Source of the DNA: an uncultured Alphaproteobacteria bacterium
Lineage (GTDB): Bacteria; Pseudomonadota; Alphaproteobacteria; Caulobacterales; Aquidulcibacteraceae
Direction of reading: 5' to 3'
NCBI GenBank assembly: GCA_902826335.1
Contig: CADEEL010000012.1
Location: 42,149-85,565 of the forward strand
Length of the DNA stretch: 43,417 nt
Part shown: piece after piece, positions 34,600 through 43,144 of the stretch
Layout of the letters: each line of letters starts with the position of its first letter
Numbering within the stretch: position 1 is the first letter of the stretch
The notes under the pieces: model-generated
The model's database searches: none
Seen by the model: only the letters and a program-made list of their open reading frames with translations
What the model was told of the DNA's origin: nothing
Position numbers and translations under genes: made by a program

Positions 34600-35901
34600 A
34601 TGAAGCGCATTCACAGACTGGCCCGGCCCCGTCCGCAGGCCGCGCGCGGCGCCCTCGCGCCGCCCACGCCGCGCGTGGAGACGCTTGATTTTACCGAGAT
34701 CGGGGCCCGGGGCGATGCGGTGGCGGCCTTTGAGGGCGCCCCCGTCTACGCCCCCTTCATTCTCCCGGGTGAGACGGCGCGGGTGCGCGTTCTGGGCGAG
34801 CGGGCCGAACTCATCGCCTTGGAGCAGGCAAGCGCGGCGCGCGTCGCGCCCGTGTGCCGCCATTTTGGGCGCTGCGGGGGCTGCGCGCTGCAGCATTGGG
34901 CCGATGTGCCGATGCTGGCCTGGAAGCGCGACCTTGTTATCCGCGCCCTGGCGCGGCGCGGGGTGGAGGCGCAGGTCGCGGAGACGATCGCCGCTTGGGG
35001 CGCGGGGCGCCGGCGGGCAGCCTTTCATGCCCGGCGCGCCGGGGCCGGCGTGCGCGTCGGCTTCATCGAGCGCGGCGGGGCGCGCCTCACCGATCTCGCC
35101 GAATGCCCTGTGCTCACTCCGGCGCTCGTCGCCGCGCTGCCGGCGCTGCGCGAGCTCGCGGCGCTGCTGGCGCCAGAGCGCGGCGAATTGAGCATCACCT
35201 GTCTGGAGAGCGAGGTGGGCGTTGATGTGAACATCAAGGGTGCGGCGCGCGCGGCCGCCCGCGACGGAGATATGTTCGCGCGCATCGGCGCGGTCATGGA
35301 AGCGCACGATCTCGCGCGCGTCTCGCTCGATGGTGAACCGGTGCTCACGCGGCATGCGCCGGTTTTGACCATGGATAGCGTGCGCGTGGCGCCTCCGCCT
35401 GGCGCGTTTGTGCAGGCGACGCGGGCGGGCGAGGAGGCGCTGGCGTCCCTCGCGATGGCGGCGCTCGCCGGCGCGCGGCGCATCGTCGACCTCTTCGCCG
35501 GGTGCGGCACGTTTTCGCTGCGCGCCGCGAGCCTTGGCGAAGTTCACGCCGTCGAAGGTGATGAAGATATGCGCAAGGCGCTCCAGCAGGCCGCGGATGG
35601 CGCGCTCAGGAAGATCACCACGGCGCGGCGCGATCTGGTGCGCACGCCGGTCTCGGCGATTGAGCTCAAACCTTATGACGGCGCCATTCTCGATCCCCCG
35701 CGCGCGGGTGCGCGCTTGCAGGCCCAGCAGATCGCGACGTCCAGGATCGTGCGGGTGGCGGCGGTCTCATGCGATCCTGCCAGCTTCGCGCGCGACGCGC
35801 GCATCTTGATCGATGGTGGCTTTTCCTTGACGCGCGTAACGCCCGTCGATCAATTCCGCTGGAGCCCGCACGTGGAGCTGGTTGGGATCTTCACGCGATG
35901 A
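34600..35901 (+). CDS. RlmD/RumA-type 5-methyluridine RNA methyltransferase
   Basis: The 433-residue protein has a TRAM-like N-terminal domain ([36 protein letters not shown]), four iron-sulfur cysteines (Cys86, Cys92, Cys95 and Cys169; [15 protein letters not shown]), and a C-terminal SAM domain with [15 protein letters not shown] and LDPPRAG. The nucleophile is Cys391 in [11 protein letters not shown], and Glu426 in HVELVGIF is the likely base. This is the RumA/RlmD (m5U1939 of 23S rRNA) architecture; assignment to a particular uridine is not possible here. Its TGA overlaps the start of the DUF559 gene (ATGA). Confidence 0.9.
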   Translation: MKRIHRLARPRPQAARGALAPPTPRVETLDFTEIGARGDAVAAFEGAPVYAPFILPGETARVRVLGERAELIALEQASAARVAPVCRHFGRCGGCALQHWADVPMLAWKRDLVIRALARRGVEAQVAETIAAWGAGRRRAAFHARRAGAGVRVGFIERGGARLTDLAECPVLTPALVAALPALRELAALLAPERGELSITCLESEVGVDVNIKGAARAAARDGDMFARIGAVMEAHDLARVSLDGEPVLTRHAPVLTMDSVRVAPPPGAFVQATRAGEEALASLAMAALAGARRIVDLFAGCGTFSLRAASLGEVHAVEGDEDMRKALQQAADGALRKITTARRDLVRTPVSAIELKPYDGAILDPPRAGARLQAQQIATSRIVRVAAVSCDPASFARDARILIDGGFSLTRVTPVDQFRWSPHVELVGIFTR

Positions 35902-36923
35902 GCAAGCGGGCGAAGGCGATGCGGCGCGATCCAAGCGCGGGAGAGGCGGCCGCCTGGAAGCAATTGCGCGCCTTGCGCGCCGAAGGGTTCGCATTTCGTA
36001 GGCAGCATCCGATCGGCGATGTCATTGTGGATTTTGTCTGTTTGCGCCGTCGCCTCGTTATCGAGATCGATGGTGGGCTGCATGATAAGTTTGGAAATCC
36101 CGCGCGGGATAAGCGGCGCGACGCATGGCTGAGCGGCGAAGGTTACGCCGTTCTACGCATTTGCGATCGCGATCTGCGCGGCGAGGCGTGGATCGACGTT
36201 GTACGCAGCACGCTCAATCAGCGGACCGATCACGCATACAGAAAACGAGACGCCACCCCCCCCTCCCCTAGAAGGGGAGGGGGCAGGGGGAGGGGTGCGG
36301 TCAGCCCATCACTTGTGGGCAATGAGCCGCCAATCGGTCCGCCGCCTGAAGAGGCGCGTGCGTCAGGAGCGCGTGGCGAATTCAATATCACCCCCACCCC
36401 TGCCCCTCCCCCCTCCAGGGGGAGGGGAGGCGCCAACGAAGGCGGGGCCGCGCCTCGGGATGCAGGCTTCTGGAAGACGAAATCGCTTTCCGACATGAGC
36501 GAAGCCGAGTGGGAAAGCCTCTGCGACGGCTGCGGAAAATGCTGCCTGATCGGCCTTGAAGATGAGGACACGGGCCAAATCTACCTGACGGATACGGCGT
36601 GCAAATTATTCAACAGCGCGGCGTGCGCCTGCGGCGATTACGCCAATCGCTTCGAGAAGGTCTCCGATTGCACCAAGCTGACGCCGGAAAATGTGCCGAC
36701 TCTGCACTGGTTGCCGAAAACGTGCGCCTATCGTCTCGTCTCCGAGAATCGCGATCTTTATTGGTGGCATCCGCTGGTGTCGGGCGATCCAGAGACTGTG
36801 CACGCGGCGAATGTCTCGGTGCGCGGCAAGACGCGGCCCGAACGCGGCGGTGAGCGCGTGCGCACGCTCATGAATCGCATCACCGATTGGCCGAAGCCCA
36901 AGCGCAAGCCGCGCGCGCCTTAG
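35898..36923 (+). CDS. DUF559 nuclease domain fused to YcgN (UPF0260) domain through a repeat-derived linker
   Basis: The 341-residue frame starts with ATGA overlapping the methyltransferase stop. Residues 1-105 are a DUF559/Vsr-like endonuclease domain with [30 protein letters not shown] (Asp45, Glu56, Asp58 as PD-(D/E)xK-type residues) and [14 protein letters not shown]. Residues 118-188 are a low-complexity Pro/Gly/Arg linker encoded by two palindromic G/C runs. Residues 190-341 match E. coli YcgN closely ([37 protein letters not shown]), with cysteines at 209, 212, 215 and 216. No in-frame start other than Met200 precedes the YcgN part, so either this is a true fusion or YcgN begins at an unusual codon. 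Confidence 0.75.
   Translation: MSKRAKAMRRDPSAGEAAAWKQLRALRAEGFAFRRQHPIGDVIVDFVCLRRRLVIEIDGGLHDKFGNPARDKRRDAWLSGEGYAVLRICDRDLRGEAWIDVVRSTLNQRTDHAYRKRDATPPSPRRGGGRGRGAVSPSLVGNEPPIGPPPEEARASGARGEFNITPTPAPPPSRGRGGANEGGAAPRDAGFWKTKSLSDMSEAEWESLCDGCGKCCLIGLEDEDTGQIYLTDTACKLFNSAACACGDYANRFEKVSDCTKLTPENVPTLHWLPKTCAYRLVSENRDLYWWHPLVSGDPETVHAANVSVRGKTRPERGGERVRTLMNRITDWPKPKRKPRAP
36256..36298. repeat. G/C-rich palindrome, left member of an inverted pair
   Basis: An 11-base-pair perfect stem (CCCCCTCCCCT 36259-36269, AGGGGAGGGGG 36273-36283, loop AGA) is followed by CAGGGGGAGGGGTG. It lies inside the coding frame of the DUF559-YcgN gene and adds no stop. The tail is the approximate inverse of the sequence at 36389-36406, so the two members face each other across about 90 bases, as in REP/BIME-type pairs. 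Confidence 0.7.
36389..36430. repeat. G/C-rich palindrome, right member of an inverted pair
   Basis: CACCCCCACCCCTGCCC leads into a 10-base-pair perfect stem (CCCCTCCCCC 36403-36412, GGGGGAGGGG 36418-36427, loop CTCCA). It is the mirror-image partner of the element at 36256-36298. It too is read through in frame, encoding the [14 protein letters not shown] part of the linker just before the YcgN domain. Confidence 0.7.
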
Positions 36924-36974
36924 ACCCGTTCCCGATTGGAGTGTCCTTAACCTCAATCGGGAAAAACGGGTCTA
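36921..36974. terminator. Long hairpin downstream of the DUF559-YcgN gene
   Basis: TAGACCCGTT-CCCGATTG (36921-36938) pairs with CAATCGGG-AAA-AACGGGTCTA (36954-36974), an 18-pair stem interrupted by a three-base bulge, with a 15-base loop. The left arm contains the TAG stop codon of the gene itself. It is followed by a perfect TACAATTGTA palindrome (36973-36982). The position between convergent genes fits termination, but such elements are also dispersed repeats in Alphaproteobacteria. Confidence 0.55.
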
Positions 36975-36985
36975 CAATTGTAATT

Positions 36986-37033
36986 AGAGCGGTTCTTGTC
37001 CGAAAACCGCTTCACACTTTTCGGGAACCGCCC
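36986..37033. repeat. Palindromic intergenic element of a common alphaproteobacterial type
   Basis: Two nested stems can form: GCGGTTC (36989-36995) with GAACCGC (37025-37031), and CCGAAAA (37000-37006) with TTTTCGG (37018-37024), with CCGCTTCACAC in the loop. The CGAAAACCGCTTCACACTTT core is one I recognise from dispersed intergenic repeats of many Alphaproteobacteria. It abuts the stop of the first lipoprotein gene. Confidence 0.65.
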
Positions 37034-37557
37034 TACGGCGGCGCATCGCGCCGATAATATTCGCTCGCGGCGGCCGCGCCGCTTTCCCAATAGAGGCATG
37101 TCTCGCGCGCCACGCCGCTTAACAAGCAAAGCATCGGCGCGTCACGTGCGCGGATATCATCATAGAGCGCGCGCGGCAGAGGCGTTTCGACCTCTTCGCG
37201 CCATGCGGGCGCGGCCGAGGTGCGCGCGGGGGTGAGCGCGGCCCAGCGAGTCAGGAAGGCGGAGACCTCCTCGCGCGTGGGCGCATCGCCGCGCGGGGCG
37301 AAGGCGTCGCCAAAGGTGGGGTAGAGCGGCGCGGCCCAGGCCCAATGCACGGCGCCGTCCGCGCCGCGAAGCGTAAGCAGCGCCACTGCGTGCGCGCAAT
37401 CCGGCCCAACGGCGCGCGCCTCGACGATGTCTGGCGCTTGCGCCGATGAGAAAGTCACCGCGTGCATTTGCGCAAGGTCGCAACGCCGCGGCGCCGGCGC
37501 GCAGGCGGTCAGCGCGACAACGGCGACGAGGAGGAGCAAAGTACGCAAAATGATCAC
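37033..37557 (-). CDS. Four-cysteine lipoprotein, paralogue C of a tandem trio
   Basis: This 174-residue protein starts at a GTG (37555-37557), two bases after the upstream paralogue's stop. A lipoprotein signal ends in LTAC (Cys19). The mature part has four cysteines at 26, 54, 144 and 154. It shares with its two neighbours the pattern VTFS...GPDCAHAVALLTLRGADGAVHWAWA and APMLC-x9-C. The 28-residue and 10-residue cysteine spacings are identical in all three, so two disulfides (26-54 and 144-154, or crossed) are likely in the periplasm. No known family was recognised. Last gene of the trio. Confidence 0.72.
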   Translation of the reverse strand: MIILRTLLLLVAVVALTACAPAPRRCDLAQMHAVTFSSAQAPDIVEARAVGPDCAHAVALLTLRGADGAVHWAWAAPLYPTFGDAFAPRGDAPTREEVSAFLTRWAALTPARTSAAPAWREEVETPLPRALYDDIRARDAPMLCLLSGVARETCLYWESGAAAASEYYRRDAPP

Positions 37558-37559
37558 GT

Positions 37560-38132
37560 CTAGATGCCGCGTTCGTAGAAAACCCGCGCGCGCCGTGTTT
37601 CGGGATCGTAAACAAGACAGTGGCCGTACTCAGGCCCGATCGGCGTGCAGATCATCGGCGCATTGGCGGCGCGCACGCGCTCATAGGCGTCGCGTGACAG
37701 AGGCGTTGCATATTGTGCTTCGTCGATACGCAAGTCAGCCAAGCTTGCGATATCTGCGGGCCAGGCAGGCGCTTCGCTCGTTTGTTGTACGAGAACCCAG
37801 GATTCCACCGTGCGCGCCATATCCTCAGGGGATACCGGCTCGGTCACTTCATCTGGGAAACGTGCGGAATCGACGGCGCTCCAATACGCCCATTCCGACC
37901 ACAGAAGCGCGCCCGTCGTTCTGCGCAGCGTAATTGTAATGCGCGCTTGCGCGCAGGTCGGCCCCGCGGCGCGGACGCTCAATGTGTCGAGGCGCTGGGC
38001 CTGCGAAAACAACACAGTTTGCGTCCGTTCCTGCGCGCATTGCGCCGAGGAATCGCGCATGGGCGCGCCAACGCAGGCTGCCGCAAGCAGTGCGCCGGCG
38101 AGGCCCGCGGCGACGGCCCCGCCTCTAAGCAC
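37560..38132 (-). CDS. Four-cysteine lipoprotein, paralogue B of a tandem trio
   Basis: This 190-residue protein starts at a GTG (38130-38132) inside the end of the upstream paralogue (8-base overlap), so translation is coupled. The signal sequence ends LAAAC (Cys20). Cysteines 32, 60, 162 and 172 match those of the neighbours in spacing (28 and 10). Shared segments are VLFSQAQRLDTLSVRAAGPTC, ITLRRTTGALLW, SEAPAW and YERVRAANAPMIC-x9-C followed by LVYDPETRRARVFY. Paralogue A carries the same LxxDPxxxxA ending. Function unknown; an envelope role is inferred only from the lipidation signal. Confidence 0.72.
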   Translation of the reverse strand: MLRGGAVAAGLAGALLAAACVGAPMRDSSAQCAQERTQTVLFSQAQRLDTLSVRAAGPTCAQARITITLRRTTGALLWSEWAYWSAVDSARFPDEVTEPVSPEDMARTVESWVLVQQTSEAPAWPADIASLADLRIDEAQYATPLSRDAYERVRAANAPMICTPIGPEYGHCLVYDPETRRARVFYERGI

Positions 38133-38715
38133 CTTGGAACATCATGATGGTCGGCGCATTGGAGAGGGGATCGATGATGAGGCATTGGCCGCTTTCGTGG
38201 CCGTTCAGCATGCAGAGCATCGACAGATTGCGCGCGCGGTTGGATTCATAATCCGCGCGCGTGAAGGGCGTTGAAATCACGCCGCCTTCATCCGCGTGCG
38301 CGGCCTGCAGGCTCTCGGCGCCTTCGGTCCATTCAGGCAATTCGCCGGTGCGATCGGACCGCGCCTCGGACCACATACGCAGGAATTCGCTGACCTGCGC
38401 ATCCGTGAAGGGCGGATCGGAGATCGTCATGCCGCGCATCGTATCGGCCATGGCCCACAAAACGTCGCCTTCGGCGTTGCGCAGAACGAAGGTGAGCACG
38501 GCTTGATCGCAGCTCGGCCCCTCGGCGCGCACGGTGATCATGTCAGGCCGAGCGGGATTGGAAAACGTCACCGGCGCCTGGCGCTGCTGGTTGCAGCCTC
38601 GGGCGAGTTCGATCGGTTCGACGCGCGGGGCGGCTTTTTCCGCGCCCGCGGGCGCGGCTTCTCGCGGCTCCATGCAGGCGGCGAGCAAGAGAGCAGCTAA
38701 AAGGGCAAAGCGCAT
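38125..38715 (-). CDS. Four-cysteine lipoprotein, paralogue A of a tandem trio
   Basis: The first gene of the trio encodes 196 residues from an ATG with GGAGG upstream, the only good ribosome-binding site of the three. The lipobox is LAAC (Cys14). After a 25-residue Ala/Pro/Glu linker come Cys41, Cys69, Cys168 and Cys178, with the same 28 and 10 spacing as in B and C. Shared motifs are PVTFSNPARPDMITVRAEGPSC, VLRNAEGDVLW, FTRADYESNRARNLSMLC and LIIDPLSNAP. The three were probably produced by tandem duplication followed by strong divergence, since identity outside these motifs is low. Confidence 0.74.
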   Translation of the reverse strand: MRFALLAALLLAACMEPREAAPAGAEKAAPRVEPIELARGCNQQRQAPVTFSNPARPDMITVRAEGPSCDQAVLTFVLRNAEGDVLWAMADTMRGMTISDPPFTDAQVSEFLRMWSEARSDRTGELPEWTEGAESLQAAHADEGGVISTPFTRADYESNRARNLSMLCMLNGHESGQCLIIDPLSNAPTIMMFQGA

Positions 38716-38793
38716 GATCGCCTCCGTGGGCAGACATTATCCGGCTTCGCGCGGCGGGCAAGCCGAGATGCACGCTCGGTTACGCATTTCGCC

Positions 38794-38884
38794 CGCGCTT
38801 CGACTTCGCTCAGCGCGACGGTAAGGATGTTGTTGTCATCGCGCTCAAACCTCCACGTCGCGCTGAGCGAAGTCGAAGCGCGGA
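38794..38884. repeat. Perfect 28-bp inverted repeat, intergenic (copy 1)
   Basis: The arms 38794-38821 and 38857-38884 are exact reverse complements over 28 bases (core TTCGACTTCGCTCAGCGCGA), separated by 35 bases. It lies upstream of the lipoprotein trio and downstream of the patatin-like gene. A related, less perfect copy occurs at 43145-43240 with a TTCGACAAGCTCAG variant on one arm. It could form a very stable RNA hairpin. Confidence 0.85.
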
Positions 38885-38894
38885 GAAGAGGCGT

Positions 38895-40670
38895 TCAATC
38901 CGCCATTTCCAGCGCCGCGAGCGCCTGGCTGCGCGGGCGTGGCGGGGGCTCTGGATTGAGAAAAGCGGGCTGACGCTTCAGGGCTGAAACGCAGGCCTCG
39001 TAACCGGCCACAACCGCTTCATCGAACTTCTTCCAATCGCGCAGATCGACATTCGGCATGTCGGGCGTGATCAGGAGATCGGCGCCGGAGCGCCCTTCCC
39101 ACGGGTCGACCAGCATGGTCGCCGCGCGCATCAGCAGGGATGCGATCGGCGGCGGCGATTGCCAGCCATGGCGCGCGATCCAGCTGAAAAAGCCTGGTGG
39201 ATTTTTGAAATCCTCGGGATCGATGCCTTGGCGCTGCGCGACATCGACGCCGATGATCTGACCGCGATGAATGTCTTTCAGCACATTGACGGGGAAATTG
39301 TTGAGCACAGCGCCATCGACGAGCAGGCCGTGCGCGCCGTCCACCACGGGCGGTAAAATGCCTGGCAGTCCGATCGTCGCGCGCAGCACCTTGCGCAGCA
39401 GGCCGGAGCGGTGGATGCGCACAGATCCGGTCGCCAGATTGGTGGACACGCAGAAGAACGGCGCCTCGAGATCCTCGATCAGCGTTTCGTGAAAATTCTC
39501 CTGCAGGCGATCTTCCACGCGCTTGCCGCGCACGAGCGAGACCACCGGCAGCACATAATCGCCGAGCGGATTGCTCTCGACGAACGCCTTACGGATGCGC
39601 ACCTCGATTTCCTCGTCGGACCAACCCATGGCCACGCACGCGGCGATGATCGCGCCCATCGACGTGCCGCCCAGCACGTCGAACGGCACGCCCGCTTCAC
39701 GCAGCGCGCGCACAACGCCGATATGCGCATAGGCGCGCGCGCCGCCGCCGGAAAGAACAAGGCCTGTCGAGCGCCCGGCGATCACGCGCGCAAGGCGCGC
39801 CGCGTCCGCATCGTCCAGCCCGCGCCAATGCATGAGGCGCGCGGCATCACACGCTTCACGCCATTCTTCCGTTGTGGCGGCTTTGCGATCGGTGCCGTGA
39901 TGCAGAAGAATAACGTCCACCAGCCGGAATTGCCGGGCCGGAGAGGGGTCCTCTTCCGGCAGCAGCGGCGTCGAAGGCCGCGCATCGGCGCGCCCAAGCA
40001 CCCAGATGCGATCGGCCTGGCGGATGCAGGCGCGGAACCAGTTTGTGTCCGCGATCGGTGAAATCAGGAACACCGCGTCGTGATCGTGTTCAAGCGCGTC
40101 GAACCACAAGCTTTCCATGCCGGCGGCTTCCTCGCCGACGATGGCCGCCGTTTTTCCCAGCCGCGCCAGCGCCGTCTGCAGCGTCCGCGCGCGCAGTTTG
40201 AGATCGATGGTCGGCGAAGCGGAGATGAGCGCATAGACTTTTGGCTCGGCCCGCGTGCGCGGCTTCGTCGGCGCGCGGGCCCGCGCGAGCATCAGGCGCG
40301 CCATCCGCTCCATCAGCGTAGGGTCCGCCGCGATCAGGAGTTCAAACCCCGCGCGCGAGACGCGCAGGATTTCACTGTCGCGCATGGCGAACACGCTGCC
40401 TGTGTGCGGTTCGCGGGCGATAAGGCCCATCTCGCCCACCGGCTCGCCGGGGCGAATATGGCCGAGCAATTGCTGCTCGTTATTGGCCGTGACGTGGAAG
40501 GCGGCGAGTGAGCCGGAGAGCACGAAATAGATGCACTCGGCCGCGTCCCCGCGATGAAACAGCGGCCAGCCGGCGGGCAGCGAGAACCACACCGTCTCCG
40601 GCTCGGCCGCCTTAAGCGCGGCGGGCGTGACGTTCTTCAAGAACGGTATTTCCGCCAGAGAGGGGATCAT
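38895..40670 (-). CDS. cNMP-binding patatin-like phospholipase (NTE/RssA type)
   Basis: The protein has 591 residues from the ATG at 40668-40670 (AAGGCGG upstream). An N-terminal cyclic-nucleotide-binding-like domain (about 1-130; IRPGEPVGEMGLIAREPHTGSVFAMRDSEILRV) is followed by a middle region with a Rossmann-like segment, then the patatin domain: oxyanion GLVLSGGGARAYAHIGV, nucleophile Ser337 in GTSMG, and catalytic Asp452 in DGAVLNNFP. This is the architecture of the neuropathy-target-esterase family, which has lysophospholipase activity. Whether cAMP or another ligand binds is not clear; the phosphate-binding Arg motif is partly changed (GEMGLIAREPHTGS). Confidence 0.9.
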   Translation of the reverse strand: MIPSLAEIPFLKNVTPAALKAAEPETVWFSLPAGWPLFHRGDAAECIYFVLSGSLAAFHVTANNEQQLLGHIRPGEPVGEMGLIAREPHTGSVFAMRDSEILRVSRAGFELLIAADPTLMERMARLMLARARAPTKPRTRAEPKVYALISASPTIDLKLRARTLQTALARLGKTAAIVGEEAAGMESLWFDALEHDHDAVFLISPIADTNWFRACIRQADRIWVLGRADARPSTPLLPEEDPSPARQFRLVDVILLHHGTDRKAATTEEWREACDAARLMHWRGLDDADAARLARVIAGRSTGLVLSGGGARAYAHIGVVRALREAGVPFDVLGGTSMGAIIAACVAMGWSDEEIEVRIRKAFVESNPLGDYVLPVVSLVRGKRVEDRLQENFHETLIEDLEAPFFCVSTNLATGSVRIHRSGLLRKVLRATIGLPGILPPVVDGAHGLLVDGAVLNNFPVNVLKDIHRGQIIGVDVAQRQGIDPEDFKNPPGFFSWIARHGWQSPPPIASLLMRAATMLVDPWEGRSGADLLITPDMPNVDLRDWKKFDEAVVAGYEACVSALKRQPAFLNPEPPPRPRSQALAALEMAD

Positions 40671-40775
40671 TCTGCCGCCTTCGCGCGCACGCCATTCTGG
40701 GCGCGGGCTGCCATCAAGGTAAGCGGGCGCGGTTAAGGCGCAATGAGCATGCTGCGCGCGGCGGGGAGATATTTC

Positions 40776-40792
40776 GTTTAGATTAGGTAAAC
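40776..40792. promoter_or_regulatory. Short dyad in the patatin-Uma2 divergent region
   Basis: GTTTA (40776-40780) and TAAAC (40788-40792) form a dyad around a 7-base AT-rich spacer. It is the only AT-rich patch in the 174-base gap between the divergent genes. The shape suits a small operator or part of a promoter; no known regulator motif was matched. Confidence 0.25.
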
Positions 40793-40844
40793 GCGCGCTG
40801 ACCTCCCCGTGACGGGCGGGCCTTCCTCGGCTAGTATTTCGCCT

Positions 40845-41435
40845 ATGAATACGCCGCTCAAGCCGCACCCCGCGCCCGATCCCGTCTATGAGCGGGCCGT
40901 GTTCACGAGCGAGGAATTCGAGACCCTTGTCGCCAAAGGCGCATTCGCGGGCCTCGGCCGCTTCGAACTGCGGGAAGGGATCATTTACCGGATGAACGCG
41001 CAGCACGCCCCCCACGCCCGCGCCAAGATGGAGCTGGCCATGGCCTTACGCGCGGCGTTCACAGCCGCGCCAGACTATGAAGTCGTAATCGAGGGGTCCG
41101 TTCGGTTTGAGGGCGGATTTTCGCCGGAACCTGACATTTTGGTGTGGCGCGTCGGGGAAGCGCCGAAATCGTTTCCGGGCGACCGCGTTTGCCTCATCGT
41201 CGAAGTGTCGGATTCAACGCTGGCTGACGATCTTGGCGCGAAGCGCGATCTCTATGCGCGCGCAGGCTTGCCCGAATATTGGGTGGCCGATCTCAACGCG
41301 CGCGTTATCCATCAATTCGCGGACCCTGTTGAGGGCGCCTACCGAAAAGCCGCGCAGGCCGTGTTCGGCGCAAACGTCGCTTCGCTGAGTCAGCCCGCCC
41401 TGGTCTCGGATACGGCCGGTCTCGCGCGCCTTTGA
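40845..41435 (+). CDS. Uma2-family protein (PD-(D/E)xK-like, DUF820)
   Basis: The protein has 196 residues from the ATG at 40845. It matches the Uma2/DUF820 restriction-endonuclease-like fold: [29 protein letters not shown] (Glu45), the SPEPDILVW strand (Asp97), [34 protein letters not shown] (Glu120, Lys133 region) and a C-terminal beta segment. The nuclease triad is intact. The family is expanded in cyanobacteria and present in proteobacteria; biological targets are unknown. It lies 31 bases ahead of the carboxylase gene but is functionally unrelated. Confidence 0.88.
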   Translation: MNTPLKPHPAPDPVYERAVFTSEEFETLVAKGAFAGLGRFELREGIIYRMNAQHAPHARAKMELAMALRAAFTAAPDYEVVIEGSVRFEGGFSPEPDILVWRVGEAPKSFPGDRVCLIVEVSDSTLADDLGAKRDLYARAGLPEYWVADLNARVIHQFADPVEGAYRKAAQAVFGANVASLSQPALVSDTAGLARL

Positions 41436-41466
41436 CGCGGGGGCCGACTTGGGGAAAAGGGGACGC

Positions 41467-43068
41467 ATGAGCGTCCTTAAGTCCGAGATCGATCCGCAAT
41501 CCCCGCTATTCGCAAGGAACGGGGCGGCCATGGCCGCGCTGGTGGCCGAGCTGCGCGAGAAAACCGCCATCGCCGCGCTCGGCGGTTCCGAAGAGAGCCG
41601 CAAGCGCCATGCCGGGCGTGGCAAGCTCTTGCCGCGCGAGCGGGTCGAGCGCCTTGTCGATCCCGCCTCTCCGTTTCTCGAGATCGGCGCGCTCGCCGCC
41701 AACGGCATGTATGAAGGCGATGTGCATGCCGCTTCGCTGATTTGCGGGCTCGGGCGTGTCGAGGGCCGCACGGTGATGATCGTGTGCAATGACGCGACGG
41801 TGAAGGGCGGCGCCTATTATCCGATCACGGTCAAGAAACATTTGCGCGCGCAGGAGATCGCCCGCGAAAACCGCCTGCCGTGCCTCTATCTGGTCGATAG
41901 CGGCGGCGCGAACCTGCCTTACCAGGCCGATGTCTTTCCGGACCGGGAGCATTTCGGCCGCATCTTTTACAACCAGGCCCAGATGAGCGCGGCTGGCATT
42001 CCCCAGATCGCGGTGGTGATGGGCTCGTGCACCGCGGGCGGCGCCTATGTGCCGGCGATGAGCGATGAGACGATCATCGTGCGCAAGCAGGGCACCATAT
42101 TCCTGGGCGGCCCGCCGCTGGTGAAGGCCGCGACGGGGGAGGTGATCAGCGCCGAGGATCTGGGCGGCGCTGAAGTGCATGCGCGCAAATCCGGCGTCGC
42201 CGATCATTACGCGCTTGACGATGAGCACGCGCTTTATCTCTGCCGGCGGATCGTCTCTCATCTGCCCAAGCAAAGCGCCGTGGATGGGGAAAAGCCCCGC
42301 GCACCGCTCTATGACGCCGATGAGATTTATGGCGTCGCGCCAGAAGATGTGCGCACGCCCTATGATGTGCGGGAAGTTATCGCGCGGATCGTCGATGGTT
42401 CGGAGCTTGACGAGTTCAAGAAACTTTATGGTGAGACTCTAGTGGCGGGCTTTGCGCGCGTGCATGGGATGCAGGTTGGCATCCTCGCCAACAATGGCGT
42501 GCTGTTTTCGGAAAGCGCCCTCAAAGGCGCGCACTTCATAGAGCTCTGCGCGCAGCGCGGCGTGCCGCTGGTTTTTCTGCAGAACATCACGGGGTTCATG
42601 GTCGGCAGTGCCTATGAGGCCGGCGGCATCGCCAAGGATGGCGCCAAAATGGTCATGGCCGTCGCCAACGCCCGCGTGCCCAAGATCACGATTGTCATTG
42701 GCGGCTCCTATGGCGCGGGCAATTACGGCATGTGCGGGCGCGCTTTTTCGCCGCGCTTTTTGTGGATGTGGCCCAATGCGCGCATCTCCGTGATGGGCGG
42801 CGAGCAGGCGGCGAGCGTTCTGGCCACCGTGCGGCGTGACAATATCGAGGCCAAGGGCGGCAAATGGAGCGCGGCCGAGGAGGAGGCGTTCAAGAGGCCC
42901 ATTCGCGATAAATATGCGGAGGAGGGCTCGCCCTATTATTCCACCGCGCGGCTCTGGGATGATGGGATCATCGATCCAAGAGATACGCGGCGCGTGCTGG
43001 CGCTCTCCTTGGCCGCGGCCCTGAACGCGCCGATCGAGGAGACGCGCTGGGGCGTGTTCAGGATGTGA
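41467..43068 (+). CDS. mccB: Methylcrotonyl-CoA carboxylase, carboxyltransferase (beta) subunit
   Basis: The protein has 533 residues from the ATG at 41467 (AAGGGGAC upstream). It has two crotonase-like carboxyltransferase halves: [65 protein letters not shown] and [21 protein letters not shown] in the first, and [27 protein letters not shown] and [15 protein letters not shown] in the second. These are the MCC beta patterns, in leucine catabolism (3-methylcrotonyl-CoA to 3-methylglutaconyl-CoA), rather than propionyl- or acetyl-CoA carboxylase. The biotin subunit is not in the window and probably lies downstream. Confidence 0.92.
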   Translation: MSVLKSEIDPQSPLFARNGAAMAALVAELREKTAIAALGGSEESRKRHAGRGKLLPRERVERLVDPASPFLEIGALAANGMYEGDVHAASLICGLGRVEGRTVMIVCNDATVKGGAYYPITVKKHLRAQEIARENRLPCLYLVDSGGANLPYQADVFPDREHFGRIFYNQAQMSAAGIPQIAVVMGSCTAGGAYVPAMSDETIIVRKQGTIFLGGPPLVKAATGEVISAEDLGGAEVHARKSGVADHYALDDEHALYLCRRIVSHLPKQSAVDGEKPRAPLYDADEIYGVAPEDVRTPYDVREVIARIVDGSELDEFKKLYGETLVAGFARVHGMQVGILANNGVLFSESALKGAHFIELCAQRGVPLVFLQNITGFMVGSAYEAGGIAKDGAKMVMAVANARVPKITIVIGGSYGAGNYGMCGRAFSPRFLWMWPNARISVMGGEQAASVLATVRRDNIEAKGGKWSAAEEEAFKRPIRDKYAEEGSPYYSTARLWDDGIIDPRDTRRVLALSLAAALNAPIEETRWGVFRM

Positions 43069-43144
43069 GCAGGCCCGCGCGTTGCCTCGCCGGCGTGGTA
43101 TAGAGCCGCGCCGAACCGGAGGATAAACGCGGCGAGTTGGCCCA

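Noticed and set aside
36199-36571. Alternative frames through the G/C-run palindromes as separate small genes
   Set aside because: Low-complexity Pro/Gly/Arg translation is expected from the repeats in any frame; only the frame joining DUF559 to YcgN has domains on both sides.
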